This document shows positions 35,801 through 42,437 of a DNA stretch of 64,000 bases, one piece after another; position 1 is the stretch's first letter; each line of letters starts with the position of its first letter. The DNA lies in the NCBI RefSeq assembly GCF_001514065.1, contig NZ_KQ948425.1:110578-174577 (forward strand), given 5' to 3'. This DNA comes from Streptomyces antibioticus. GTDB lineage: Bacteria > Actinomycetota > Actinomycetes > Streptomycetales > Streptomycetaceae. The notes under the pieces were generated by a model. The model was not told the DNA's origin. It did not search any database and worked only from the letters and a program-made list of their open reading frames with translations. A program made the translations under genes and the position numbers.

Positions 35801-36285
35801 TCGCGCCACTGGTCGGCGGCGACCGGGCAGCCGGCCCGGTGGCGGCGGCCCGGCCGTGCCCGGTCGGCGGTCATGGTCGCGGCGGTCGTGCGCCGGGGAC
35901 CAGGGATGTCCGCCGGGGCGTCGGCCGAGGTGCGGCCGGCCGCGGCGGTGACGGTGAGGTCGAGCAGCAGTCTGGTGCCGTCCATGACCCGTACGCGATA
36001 GCCGTCCTCGGTGCGTTCGACGGCGCGGCGGTAGGGCTGGCCCGGGTAGGCGGGCGCGTGGAACCGGGCGGCGATCCCGGTCAGGCGGCGGGGCGTGCGC
36101 CGGACGGGCAGGGCCGCGAGGGCGTACAGGGTCACCAGCGCGCCGTGCGCGATGGGGCGGCCGAAGGAGGTGCGGGCGGCGTAATCGGCGTCCGTGTGCA
36201 GGGGGTTGGCGTCACCGCTCGCGGCGGCGAAGCGCCGGATGTCCTCTGCGGTGATGCGGAACTCGCTCGAAGACACCTCGGTCAC
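23881..36285 (-). CDS. trans-AT modular polyketide synthase, first subunit with FkbH-type loading region
   Basis: About 4134 residues. The N-terminus is unusual: a MaoC-like hot-dog domain (1-115), a short-chain dehydrogenase (GGSRGLGAS near 282, YVSAK near 429), and an FkbH-like HAD domain with D705-C-D707-NT, followed by an ACP whose serine sits in PSSL (near 1137). Known FkbH domains move a glyceryl unit from 1,3-bisphosphoglycerate to an ACP, so this is probably the loading region, with the MaoC and SDR domains processing the starter (inference). Then KS (C1385, H1520), KR (TGGSGGLG near 2042), ACP (GMDS near 2328), KS (C2572, H2707 in ETHGTGT), KR (near 3217), ACP (GVDS near 3512), KS (VDSACSS with C3763, H3898) and a proline-rich tail of about 90 residues. 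The terminal KS pairs with the DH-ACP opening the next gene. The start is GTG in a GTGA overlap with the AT stop. A GTG three codons later (36276) is better spaced from GGAGAG and is an alternative. Confidence 0.94.
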   Translation of the reverse strand: MTEVSSSEFRITAEDIRRFAAASGDANPLHTDADYAARTSFGRPIAHGALVTLYALAALPVRRTPRRLTGIAARFHAPAYPGQPYRRAVERTEDGYRVRVMDGTRLLLDLTVTAAAGRTSADAPADIPGPRRTTAATMTADRARPGRRHRAGCPVAADQWRELLTDIGAHAAGISVRQALPLGWASYLAGMELPGRDALVSGLTVHYDGADSDSDSGDSRADGGEWEVASADSRYGLIDLAGTLPGLGRVEVRALARRAAPPSDVGRLRELVPAGEPGAGRTALVVGGSRGLGASLSQALALAGYTVYVGHRRSADDAGRVRADLGDQAGRVHLLPGDAADPAWAEAARDRILGAHGHLDVLILNAFPPVTALALEPQTDERAADYLRDALRLVRVPLAALLPPLAAAAGQLVAVSTAWVDSPPPGWSHYVSAKLALEGLVRAAAAEHPELACTVLRPGRMPTAFSDSVLDAEPALATEQVAATVVARLGTASERGQVAVVDRFDIPGAQEAPQQNTGRLVVAATFTTDPLHQGLRSWTSRLDLGLEPVFADYGQVFQQLLDPTSDMGRNRTGCNLILLRVEDWLGDDPARTVDEFTGAAAGLCARSAVPLLVLLCPDAPRSDAAATAPLRARLAEGLAAVAGAHLLDADEWRGGGPALAAAHDAGRLRMAHIPYTAAGYAALATAAARVTRAALVPAAKVLVLDCDNTLWSGVLAEDGPHGVTVEPGHRRLHEWALELRSRGVLLCLASKNEARDVAEVLRLREDMPLGEEHLTARRVDWQPKPANLMSLARELDLGLESFVMIDDNPVEIAALRAACPQVLALTCPADPAALPAFLDRVWAFDRLQVTDEDRRRASFYETAGRRRELRASSATLSDFIRDLDLRIEVREAAGDALTRVAQLTQRTNQFNIAPLRRQVSELRALLADDPSLRCRTVRVADRFGDYGVVGAALLRTEGEVAVLETYLMSCRVLGKGVEHAFLARLAEEVRDSCAVLRIVHRPTERNAPARRFLDSVAGDPVREEADGSVVYELPVEAAAAVTFRPETFPEEPQEEQQAAPVRPPAHPGHTALVEIAERVSAADPSVAATDASAPSGTEPTGAGGQGPALARIVEVLSRTLGVPAATLDADTTVERLRPSSLAVVDAAVALERWYGELPATLLYEHRTLGALADTLAAREHPATVDETRAAGEHSAPGPDAPRTTPVAARATPPRDAQDAVAVIGLAGRYPGARDIDELWDNLLAGRDCVGEVPAERWYHDALHDPDGGPGRTYSRWAALIDGVDEFDSLFFGISPAEAELMDPRQRLFLETAHQALQHAGYTPAGIGRDTGVYVGAMANDYGLFSSVGALTGDSPYPWAEGYQIANRVSYLFDFTGPSLTVDTACSASGTALELACGAVRRGEVGAAVAGGVNLVLHPARHVQYAQMGMLSRSGRCQAFGAGADGFVLGEGVGAVVLKRLDRALAAGDHVHGVIRAAVAGSDGRTNGFTVPSPTAQAELVLRAHRAAGVEPGSIGYVEAHGSGTALGDPIEVRALTEAFGAQTEADARCGIGSIKSNIGHLESAAAVAGLTKVLLQLRHRTLAPTLHADPVNPRLDLARTPFLIQRTAEPWQARGGPLRAGLSSFGAGGVNVHLVVEEAPTPPADSADHPAGPCLVVLSGQDEADVRDYAGRLRAALLDAPDHRLADIAFTLQVGRPGRDVRIAFPAADRPRLHAALERIAAGHPEDVPGLVSGRLGGQPGLGDLFGAGPQGTAFLRERMRAGDLTQAARLWVHGAELPWADLAEPGSRRIPLPPTRFAPVRHWLPDRLTASLLPGGVSASDEGRPAAVPSPGGEAAGPVTAGTDTGPGYETVLYRSAWVLAGAAPVLAVDVGLLVVAVGAEVPGSAPGALPAGVRVLRATDADAVPGLLDSGADRIVVLDVRQFGGPPLSLEAAVELPLALARWSARTGRPVDCALVCRPGEPAVVALDALGRSLALEGVRLRLGRIEVAQSGLPPLSGLLAEALGTDREVRVDGQRRWTPRPELVRTVTAQPSRQDTGGRGAVVITGGSGGLGRIVARHLAERHRVDALVLLGRSPASADTERLLADLARHGTRAEYARADITDEESLRAALDRARELGAGVRGIVHAAGVLEDAPLAGKTAPSLHRVLAPKTDGTLLLDRLTSSDDLDFLLLTSSFVGWTGNAGQCDYAAANRFLDAFAAQREQLRRRGLRHGRTVSAAWPLWRDGGMRMPQDVIELTAATTGLRPIATEEALRVLDELLTVESGAYLVGHGDQARISAVLGGAGVDTRAAGDRATGEAVHEQVAAEVRALLKLPAQALRADDRFGDVGMDSVQTVRLVNRLNEVYGLALTPVAVYEHPTVAELSRHLTQAHGVAAAPVPPPEASPAPDGTPEPPAGTGAEPIAVIGMAGRFPGADDVDAFWANLLAGRDCVTDGAADTPGERVGGPVRAWADGTGPQGGFLADVDAFDAEFFGISPREAALMDPQQRLFLQASWHAIEDSGRDPRTLAGSRTGVYAGATLSDYTELLARSGDTAHPHLATGNVHSVIANRVSHHLDLRGPSEAVDTACSSSLVALRHAVAALRSGDCDLALAGGVNVLLSPTYFASLAGAGMLSATGRCHTFDRAADGYVRGEGVAVVLLKPLARALADGDPVHAVLRGIAVGHGGRAHSLTAPRPSAQAEVVTAALRDAGVPGHSVGYVETHGTGTELGDPIEIEGLRMALRGTGSEPADCVLGAVKASIGHLESASGMAGLIAVVQALRHRTLPGTPLLKEVNPHIDLSDGTLRLATAPEPWERRAPRQPRRAGVSSFGFGGTNAHAVLEEAPEGVSATPATDQGPQIVTLSATDDERLRAYAARLYDFLADNGTPLADLAHTSRTGRTELPERLALVCHDTAELRALLADFLAGREMATQPALAGPLAEAVREWTAGGSVDWSLLFPRGGRRVRFPLYPFTTSRRYGPPGAAGTVGEESDVHLPEARDPGPAPTLVRYEPALLSRSWQPVQPVLATPTGSRPVCVLLLGRDTTLPVIAALPGTDAVEWIVVRERSALPRLGRDEYELEPDDGPGGRALGQRLRSLHPRLDAVADLTDLAEGRAPTGQLGRVGMLQALVAPAEGRALRLLHLTSGAAGSPLAARMAALVRSLGAEYSHVSATTVTCDTSADDGEALLGLVAAELALAAGEPEVRLSGGRRLAPRLVRVARAASAPVRVDASRSYLITGGTGGLGMAAARRLAERGARRLALLGLRPLPPRSAWSAGSSDPRAAGLLELERMGVQLLLHSGELTDAVGLRAFLDRVREELGPVGGVLHCAGAVDRATPAFVHKDPDSVRAVWQPKGEGTLTLLTELREDAPEWIVLYSSLSAALPELAVGLTDYAAGNAVLDAVAAQHSGSGRILSVAWGSWAGAGMGEVRGPRYAEHGFAPHTVEQGLDLLEAALASGRSHCVAAAVDPAVWPVPDPDPGPEEAPMPEPDPDGALRPAVAEAVARLLARALLMPAERIGPDTHFTRLGVDSILVAAIVAQLEERVGESLSPSLVLEYPTCAQLAAHLCAAHPTGTARWMREESGAERPRATVAAQTGGAISATGPARETRSGLIAVIGAAGRYPGAPDLEHFWQLLRDGRSGITEVPASRWDHRRLWAPQPAPGRSISKWGGFLDGIEEFDPEFFGIDPADASHVDPLVRLSLETVEQTLRDAGYSRAEVAGRRISFFMGSGTSTYGSRVAVPHRNTVTGLNQNFIAAHAAHVYDLRGPHVTVDSACSSSLTALQLALRALAAGDCEAALVGGGDLLLDETPFLKLSASGALSPDGACHVFDAAANGIVLGEGVGAVLLKPLDRALADGDRVHAVIEACLTNNDGRTMGLTTPNPQAQEELVADTLAAAGVGAQTVTYVEAHGTGTMIGDPMELQALTRAFRRTTDAVGHCAVGSVKSNLGHLLMAAGMAGLHKVILSLVHGTIAPTLHCERPNPRFAFDTSPFRPALTAQPWTPECGVRRAGLSAFGFGGTNAHVLLRELLPEERERYHPRRTPLPPAPYRRTRHWLDRPAPPASRPAARTLLALEPEPGLPVGSVPPVPSVPSQTGPGPAAVPPRPSRTPDPADVPSYAGPLEPEPRPRPAGAVRRPMLELHEELT

Positions 36286-37142
36286 CTCTCCGCGCCGACC
36301 GGCGCCGTTTCACGGATCTTCTCGATCAGCCCGGTGAGCACCTGGCCGGGGCCGACCTCGCGCAGGTGCGGGGCCGGCAGCCCCAGCAGGTAGCGCACCG
36401 AGTCGGTCCACCGCACCGGCGAGGTGAGCTGCCGCTTCAACTCGCCGGCCAGTCGGTCGTCGGTGTGCGGCCGGGCCGTGGTGTTGGCGACGACCGGAAT
36501 GCGCAGCGGGGCGAGGCGGTGGCGGTCCAGGACCCGGCCGAACTCCTCGGCGGCCGCTGCCATGTGGCGGGAGTGGAACGCCCCGCTGACCCGGAGCGGG
36601 ATCACGGCTTCGGCGTGGGTGCCGAGCGTGCGGCTCGCGTCCCGGACCGCGTCCTCGGCGCCGGAGACGACGATCTGGGTGGGGGCGTTGAGATTGGCGA
36701 TGTCGACCTCCGGGTGCGCGGCGAGCACGTCGCGCACCTGCTCCACGGACAGCCCGATCACGGCCGCCATCGCGCCAGGACCGGCCTTGGCCATGGCCTC
36801 GGCACGGTGCCGCACCACCTCCAGGCCGGTCAGGAAGTCGTAGGCGCCGGCCGCGAACAGGGCGACGAACTCGCCCAGGCTGTGCCCGGCCACGACATCG
36901 GGCACCTCGCCGCTCTCCCGCACGAGATCCAGGTAGCCCAGCGCGCCGACGACGTAGAGCGAGCACTGCGTGTAGCGGGTGTCGGCCAGTTTGTCCGCCG
37001 GTGCGTCCAGGCAGAGTTCCTCGATCGAGTAGCCGAGCAGCGCGTCCGCGCGCCGTACCAGGTGGGGGTAGCGAGGGAAGAGCTCGCGTCCCATGCCCTG
37101 CCGGTGGGCGCCTTGGCCGGGGAAGAGGTGGACAAGGGTCAT
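36282..37142 (-). CDS. free-standing malonyl-CoA:ACP transacylase (trans-AT)
   Basis: 286 residues, the usual length for a discrete FabD-like AT. The nucleophile elbow reads GHSLGEF (S88), and the second catalytic residue is H190 in GAFHSRHM, a motif typical of malonyl-specific enzymes. It begins with HLFPGQGAHRQGMG, the standard N-terminal signature. The three synthases next to it contain no AT domain, so this enzyme most likely loads malonyl units onto all their ACPs. GGAGGGA lies six bases before the ATG. Its stop overlaps the GTG of the first synthase gene, which implies translational coupling. It is a single AT with no fused second AT, oxidoreductase or hydrolase, although clusters of this type often carry AT-ER or tandem-AT fusions. 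Confidence 0.95.
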   Translation of the reverse strand: MTLVHLFPGQGAHRQGMGRELFPRYPHLVRRADALLGYSIEELCLDAPADKLADTRYTQCSLYVVGALGYLDLVRESGEVPDVVAGHSLGEFVALFAAGAYDFLTGLEVVRHRAEAMAKAGPGAMAAVIGLSVEQVRDVLAAHPEVDIANLNAPTQIVVSGAEDAVRDASRTLGTHAEAVIPLRVSGAFHSRHMAAAAEEFGRVLDRHRLAPLRIPVVANTTARPHTDDRLAGELKRQLTSPVRWTDSVRYLLGLPAPHLREVGPGQVLTGLIEKIRETAPVGAER

Positions 37143-37217
37143 GACGGGTCCCTCCGAGAAGAGGTAGGCGCGGGTGGGGCGCGCGAGGCCGGACGGGCGG
37201 CGGGACGGCCGGGTCGC

Positions 37218-39347
37218 TCAGGTGCGGACCAGAGCGGCCAGCCGGGTCCGCAGCACTCGGGCGGCCTCGGTCATCAGCAGGTCGGCGAGGGTGTCGGGAT
37301 GGCGGGCGCGCCAGTTCTCCAGCTCGGTGCCTGCCAGATAGCCGTTGAGGGCGCCCATGGCGGGTCCGCAGGCCACCTGGTAGTCGACCCGCCGGTCGCT
37401 GCTGCCGGACATGGCGAGCCGGGTGGACTGCACGAAGTACCACTTGAAGACGAGCGCCATACGGTGCTTGGGGTCCGCGTCCGCGCGTGCGAGTTCGGCC
37501 GGGTCGCGCGTGGCGTAGTAGGCGGCCGTCTCCTGCCAGATCTCCTCGAAGCGCCGCCTGAAGATACGTTCTTGCAGCTGGCGGCGGGTGGGCGCGTCGA
37601 TGGCGTCGAGGGAGTCGTAGCGCCGGTAGAGGTCGTAGAGCTTGTTGGCGCGGGCGGGGAAGAAGAGCCCCTTGCCGAGCACCTGGGCGCGGGCGCCGAT
37701 CTCCAGCATGTCGCCCGCCGGAACCATCATGGTGTCCTGGACGCCGGCCGACTGGAGCAGGTCCTTGACGTCGTCGGCGGTGCCGGCCTCGGGCGTGCAC
37801 TGGTTGATGCTGCCGGTCAGCACGAAGTCGGCGCCCAGCAGAAAGGCCGCCGCGATCGCTTCGGGAGTGCCGAGGCCGCCCGCCGCGCCGACGCACACGG
37901 AATGCCCGACGCCCGCGGCCGTGTCGCGCAGTCGGACGATCTCCGGGAGCACGGTGATCAACTGCCGCTGGTCGGTGTGCCCGCCGGAATCCGCCTCGAC
38001 GCACAGATCGTCCGCCATCGGCAGGTACGGCGCCAGCGCGGCCTCCTCAGCACACAGCGCGCCGCTGTCCAGGAGGGCCGCCACCAGATGGGCCGGGGCG
38101 GGTGCGAGGAAGGCCCGGGCGGACTCCGGCCGCGAGACCTTGCCAAGCACGCTGTTCGGCACGGCCACGGTGCCGTCGTCGCGCCGACGCACACCCGAGA
38201 GCCGGTAGCGGACCAGGGCCGCACTGGGCTGGAGGAAAGCGGCGGCCTCCACGCGCCGGACGCCGCGGGCGAGGAAGAGGTCGACCGTCTGCTCCTCCCG
38301 GCGCGGATGGTCCGGATGGGCCAGCAGGTTCATGCCGAACGGCCCGTCCGCACCGACGTCGGCACGGATGCGGGCGATGGCCTCGTCGATCTGTTCGGGG
38401 CGCAGCCCGCCGGTGCCGAAGTAGCCCAGCAGCCCCGACCGGCCCATTCTCGCGACCAGCGCGGCGGAGGCGATCCCCTTGTACATCGAGCCGCTGACGT
38501 AGGCGAGGCGTACACCGTGACGACGGCGGAACGCGGCGCTGCCGAGCGCCTCGCCATCGGCCTGCCGTACGCCGGCGGGTGCGAACCCGTCCAGGGTGGT
38601 CATCTCGCGCGAACTCCTCGGATAGGTGCGGCCACGGGGACGCGGCCCGCGTACACAGAGCGCGGCGCGCAGCCCCACGGGGGCGTCAAGGCGGTGGCAG
38701 GTCCACAGTTCGGGCTCAGGGACGGAGGCGGTCGGGCGCAGCACCGGACGCCCGTCCCGCCAGGTGAAGTCCACGTCCCCGAACGGCAGACGCAGTCCGA
38801 GACCCATGGCCTTGGCGAGGGCTTCCTTCAGCGTCCACAGCTGGACGAAGGCGGGATGGCGGTCCGGGCCCGGCAGAGCTGACAGCGTTGTCTGCTCGGC
38901 GGGCGTCAGGCAGCTGCGCAGCGGGGAGGGATCGTCGTCCGCGAGCCGTTCGACATCCACTCCGACCGGCCTGCCCGTGGAGATCGCGACGAGTGCAACA
39001 CCCGCCGAGTGCGAAAGGCTGAACTCCCGGCTGTCGCCGAGGTGTTCGGCGATGCGAGGCTTGCCGTACCGGTCCTCGGTGAAGTCCCAGTCCTCGGGCG
39101 GCACGGACGTCCCCTCGGACAGCGCGTGCCGCAACAGCCAGTGGGCGCGGATGTACTCGTCCCGGTCGGCGGACCGCAGGAAGCCTTCGGCGCGCTGTCG
39201 CTCCTCGGGGGCTAGCACCCGCAGGCGGTCCTGGCGGATGTCGTCCCCATCGCCCGGTTCGGGCCGGGCGAGGCGCAGGACGATGTCCGGTTCGGGTGAG
39301 ACCGGCTGGTGGATCGGCCGACCGCGGGCGTCACTGCCCGCGATCAC
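37218..39347 (-). CDS. Sfp-type phosphopantetheinyl transferase fused to a PfaD-type trans-enoylreductase
   Basis: 709 residues in one frame. Residues 1-235 are an Sfp-type 4'-phosphopantetheinyl transferase: GVDVE with the magnesium ligands D131 and E133, and WTLKEALAK with E175 and K179. It would convert apo-ACPs to the holo form. From about residue 249 the protein is a PfaD-like FMN-dependent enoylreductase (YFGTGGL, GGLGTPEAIAAAF, ADFVLTGSINQC), the kind that works in trans in AT-less synthases. The synthases here contain no ER domain, so any saturated position would need it. The start is GTG, overlapping the stop of the regulator gene (GTGA). An internal ATG at 38603 (residue 249), ten bases after AGGAG, falls exactly at the domain border and could give a separate ER. 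These two functions are normally separate proteins. Confidence 0.9.
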   Translation of the reverse strand: MIAGSDARGRPIHQPVSPEPDIVLRLARPEPGDGDDIRQDRLRVLAPEERQRAEGFLRSADRDEYIRAHWLLRHALSEGTSVPPEDWDFTEDRYGKPRIAEHLGDSREFSLSHSAGVALVAISTGRPVGVDVERLADDDPSPLRSCLTPAEQTTLSALPGPDRHPAFVQLWTLKEALAKAMGLGLRLPFGDVDFTWRDGRPVLRPTASVPEPELWTCHRLDAPVGLRAALCVRGPRPRGRTYPRSSREMTTLDGFAPAGVRQADGEALGSAAFRRRHGVRLAYVSGSMYKGIASAALVARMGRSGLLGYFGTGGLRPEQIDEAIARIRADVGADGPFGMNLLAHPDHPRREEQTVDLFLARGVRRVEAAAFLQPSAALVRYRLSGVRRRDDGTVAVPNSVLGKVSRPESARAFLAPAPAHLVAALLDSGALCAEEAALAPYLPMADDLCVEADSGGHTDQRQLITVLPEIVRLRDTAAGVGHSVCVGAAGGLGTPEAIAAAFLLGADFVLTGSINQCTPEAGTADDVKDLLQSAGVQDTMMVPAGDMLEIGARAQVLGKGLFFPARANKLYDLYRRYDSLDAIDAPTRRQLQERIFRRRFEEIWQETAAYYATRDPAELARADADPKHRMALVFKWYFVQSTRLAMSGSSDRRVDYQVACGPAMGALNGYLAGTELENWRARHPDTLADLLMTEAARVLRTRLAALVRT

Positions 39348-39862
39348 CCGCCCAGAGAGGCGGTCTTCTCGCGCTCCGCGTAGGTCGTCACCACGTTGGG
39401 GATCTCCCGGGCGATGAAGCCGAAGAGATGCTGGGTGCGGTCGAGCCGCTGCCGGCGCTCGGGGTCCTCGTCCTTGAGCGTCTCCTGCGCGTCGCGCAGG
39501 ATGCGGTCGAACTCGGGGATGTTGGCGAAGACTTCGAGAACGGCGTTGGGCCAGGACTCGTCGTTCATGTGCAGGGCGTACTCGTCGGTGCCCGGGATGT
39601 CCCTGCGCAGGACCACTCGGGCCGGGACGAGCTGGTCGGCGACGCGGTCGATGGCCGCGCGCGTGGTGCCGAGCCGATCGATGAGTTCCGCGGTGGTCTG
39701 CTCCACCGGGTCACTGATCATGAGCCAGCCGATGACGTGGCCCCGTTCGTGCGGCATGCCGTCGTTGCGCCAGTAGTAGTCGGCGACTCCCTCGACGATG
39801 ATGCGCTCGGCCGCGGTAAGACCGGCCAGTGCGTCGCCGGCTTCGTTCGCATCGGTTCCCAT
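39344..39862 (-). CDS. MarR/GbsR-like winged-helix transcriptional regulator
   Basis: 172 residues from the ATG at 39862, which has GGGGGA five bases upstream. The open frame extends further, but that part has no such site. The segment from about residue 20 (ADYYWRNDGMPHERGHVIGW) through TTAELIDRLGTTRAAIDRV matches the winged helix of GbsR/MarR-type regulators, and a helical C-terminal half probably dimerises. It is the first gene of the synthase operon and overlaps the next start by four bases, so it is probably co-transcribed with the biosynthetic genes and may act on its own promoter. The divergent SARP gene shares the same 231-base intergenic region. The ligand is unknown; the polyketide itself is one possibility. 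Confidence 0.8.
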   Translation of the reverse strand: MGTDANEAGDALAGLTAAERIIVEGVADYYWRNDGMPHERGHVIGWLMISDPVEQTTAELIDRLGTTRAAIDRVADQLVPARVVLRRDIPGTDEYALHMNDESWPNAVLEVFANIPEFDRILRDAQETLKDEDPERRQRLDRTQHLFGFIAREIPNVVTTYAEREKTASLGG

Positions 39863-40093
39863 AGGTATCCCCCATCCCTTCGGGCGGTGGCCCGGGTCGG
39901 CCCGCACTGGTTTCCAGTGGGTGCGCCACATCATGTCCGACCGGTCTGGAACGAACCTGACAGAAATCTGCAATGGCTGATCACATGCGCTTCACTCCCT
40001 GCGGAGGCGAAGGCCTCCTACCGAGACACTCGGCCACGTGTTCTCATGAGCGCGGTGACCCAGTCCCCCCCCACGACAGACGAAGGAACGGCT
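39863..40093. promoter_or_regulatory. divergent intergenic region between the operon and its SARP activator
   Basis: 231 bases without a gene. It must carry the promoter of the synthase operon on one side and of the SARP gene on the other. A perfect 8-bp palindrome GACCGGTC lies near 39938. I see no convincing -35/-10 pair and no clear SARP heptamer direct repeats by eye. Confidence 0.5.
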
Positions 40094-42019
40094 GTGTCCG
40101 CTGACTTAAGCTTTCGCCTGCTAGGAGCCATAACCGCACGCCAGGGGGTCCGTCACATCAGACTCGGCCCCGCGAAACAGCAGTGCGTGCTGGCCGCCCT
40201 CCTGATAGACGCCAACCGCGTCATCCCGGTCGACGCGCTCCTCGACCGGGTCTGGCACGACGCGCCACCGGCCACCGGCCGCGCGGTCCTCTACAGTTAC
40301 GTGGCACGGATCCGCCGATTACTGCCCCGCATCCCGGCGGAGCCCGAAGCCCCCGCCATCGTCCACTCCGCGGGCGGCTACATGGCCCAAGTCTGCCCGT
40401 CCCATGTCGACCTGCACCACTTCCGCGGACTCGTCGCCTCCGCCCGCGCGGTCGCCGCGTCCGAACCGGCGCTCGCCGCCGAGCGCTACCGCGCCGCGCT
40501 GGGTCTGTGGCAGGGCGAGCCCCTGCTCGGACTCACGGGCCCCTGGGTGGAGACGGTGCGCGAGGCCCTCACCAACGAGCGGACCTCCGCCCTGACGGAG
40601 TGCCACGCGTCCGAGCTACGGGCCGGACGGCACCTCACACTCCTGCCGGAACTGGAAGCCATCGCCACCGAACGCCCCTACGACGAGGCCTCCTTGCGCC
40701 ATCTGATGACGGCCCTGCACCGATGCGGCCGCGGCGCCGAGGCCGTCGCCCGCTACCACCACACCCGCCGGCTCCTCGCCGACGAACTCGGCCTCGATCC
40801 CAGCCCCGCCACGCAGGATCTGTACCAGGAACTGCTCCGGGCGACCGCCATGGCGGGCACCGCCCCGGAACCCTCCGGACCGCTCACCGAAGCCGGCCCA
40901 GGGATCCCGGCGGCCGCTCGCCCGGCCCAACTACCCCTGACCTGCCCCACGTTCACCGGCCGTTCCAAGGAACTACGCCTGCTTGATGAATTATTGACGA
41001 GCAGATCCAGCCAGAGACGAACGCTGGTCCTGGAAGGGCTGGCGGGCGTCGGCAAGTCCACGCTCGCCCTGCACTGGTCGCACCGTACCCGAGCGGAGTT
41101 CCCGGACGGCGAGTTGTACGTCGACCTGCATGGCAGCGGCCCCCAGCCGCCGCTCGACCCCGCGACCGCGCTCGCCCGCTGTCTGCGCCAGCTCGGCATC
41201 TCCGTCACCCCGCACCCGGGCGACTGGGACGAACTGTCGGCGCTGTGGCGGTCGGTCGTGGCCCAGCGGCGCCTGCTCCTGCTGCTCGATGACGCCGCCG
41301 ACGCCGAGCAGGTGGAACCCCTGCTGCCCGGCGGACAGGGGTGCGCCACCTTGATCACCAGCCGCAGACGCCTGGACCGCCTCGTGGTCCACCACCACGC
41401 CCAACGTCTGACGGTGCCCGCCCTCACCACACCGGAGTCCACCGAACTGCTGCGGCTGCTCCTCGGCCCGTCCCGGACCCAAGCCGAACCGGAGGCCGCC
41501 GCCCGGCTGACCGAGGCCTGCGCAGGACTGCCGTTCGCCCTTCAGGTACTCGCCGCCCGACTCCAACTGCGCCCAGAAGCCCCCCTGGCCACCACGGCCC
41601 GGCAACTCGACGCGTGTTCACCGCTGAACGTGCTGCGCACCGACTCCTCCGACACCATCTCGGTACGGGCCCTGCTCGACTCGTCCTTCGTGTCCCTGCC
41701 CACCGAGGCGCAGCGGCTCCTCCCGAGTCTGGGCTCCGTCCCCTCCCCCTCGTTCCGCGCGGAACACTTCGCCGCGCACGCCCGCTGCACACCGGCGGAG
41801 GCGGAACGGGTCCTGGGCGCCCTCGTCCGGGAGCATCTGCTGTCCGAGGACGGACCACAGGGGTACGTCGTGCACCACCTGGTCCGCTGCTACGCCGCGG
41901 AACACGCCGCCCGGCCGACCCGTCCCTCGCCGCCACAGAGCACAGTCCCTTCCCCGCCGCCGGATGCCCATCGGCCGGCGATCCGCGCGAACGCGTGCGC
42001 GACACCGCTGGCACCTTGA
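40094..42019 (+). CDS. SARP-family activator with NB-ARC ATPase domain (AfsR-like, short form)
   Basis: 641 residues from the GTG at 40094, chosen because AAGGAA lies five bases before it; an in-frame ATG at 40046 has no ribosome site. Residues 1-95 form an OmpR-like winged helix (SFRLLGA, GPAKQQCVLAALLI, VDALLDRVW), residues 100-250 a bacterial transcriptional activation domain, and from about 300 an NB-ARC NTPase with the P-loop GLAGVGKST and LLLLDDAADAEQV. It stops after the helical part of NB-ARC and lacks the long TPR tail of AfsR. Three leucines are TTA codons (40106, 40319, 40991), so translation should depend on the bldA tRNA. Its place divergent from the synthase operon makes it the likely pathway activator. 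Confidence 0.9.
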   Translation: MSADLSFRLLGAITARQGVRHIRLGPAKQQCVLAALLIDANRVIPVDALLDRVWHDAPPATGRAVLYSYVARIRRLLPRIPAEPEAPAIVHSAGGYMAQVCPSHVDLHHFRGLVASARAVAASEPALAAERYRAALGLWQGEPLLGLTGPWVETVREALTNERTSALTECHASELRAGRHLTLLPELEAIATERPYDEASLRHLMTALHRCGRGAEAVARYHHTRRLLADELGLDPSPATQDLYQELLRATAMAGTAPEPSGPLTEAGPGIPAAARPAQLPLTCPTFTGRSKELRLLDELLTSRSSQRRTLVLEGLAGVGKSTLALHWSHRTRAEFPDGELYVDLHGSGPQPPLDPATALARCLRQLGISVTPHPGDWDELSALWRSVVAQRRLLLLLDDAADAEQVEPLLPGGQGCATLITSRRRLDRLVVHHHAQRLTVPALTTPESTELLRLLLGPSRTQAEPEAAARLTEACAGLPFALQVLAARLQLRPEAPLATTARQLDACSPLNVLRTDSSDTISVRALLDSSFVSLPTEAQRLLPSLGSVPSPSFRAEHFAAHARCTPAEAERVLGALVREHLLSEDGPQGYVVHHLVRCYAAEHAARPTRPSPPQSTVPSPPPDAHRPAIRANACATPLAP

Positions 42020-42437
42020 CCGGGCACCGATGCCGGGCCGCCCGAAGGCCAGTCCGTCACCGTGGATTGTCCGGGACGGTTCACGGGCCGTTCAGGCTGG
42101 GGGCGGTGAACACCGTCACTGGCTTCGAACGAGTCTTATGGCCCCGGCGGAACGAGGCGGATTCCAGCGTTCACCGCAACACGGTGATCATTCCAGTGTT
42201 GCGACGAGCTCAGCGGCGCGCAGTGCGGTGATGGTGATGTGTCGAGGCCGTGCCGGCCGTGTCGAGGTAAAGGTCGCCCCCGCTGTTGACGGTGGGGTTG
42301 TGCGGGCTGCGCACGCTGGCAGGAGCGCCCATCATGGGCACGACTTCACTCTGCCCGCCCTTGGGCCGTCACCTGGACAACCTGCCTCGATACCGCCCGC
42401 GCGACGGCCCAGACGAGTAGTGGGTTGCGTCGCACCC
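42020..42437. other. intergenic region, no gene recognised
   Basis: About 420 bases between the SARP gene and the transposase remnant. Frames open across it, but none resembles a protein I know and none has a good ribosome site. The last part may be the degenerate left end of the IS256-type element. Confidence 0.4.

Noticed and set aside
39296-40093. 5' extension of the SARP frame to 39296
   Set aside because: It overlaps the regulator gene on the opposite strand, and its translation resembles no SARP N-terminus. The GTG at 40094 has the ribosome site.
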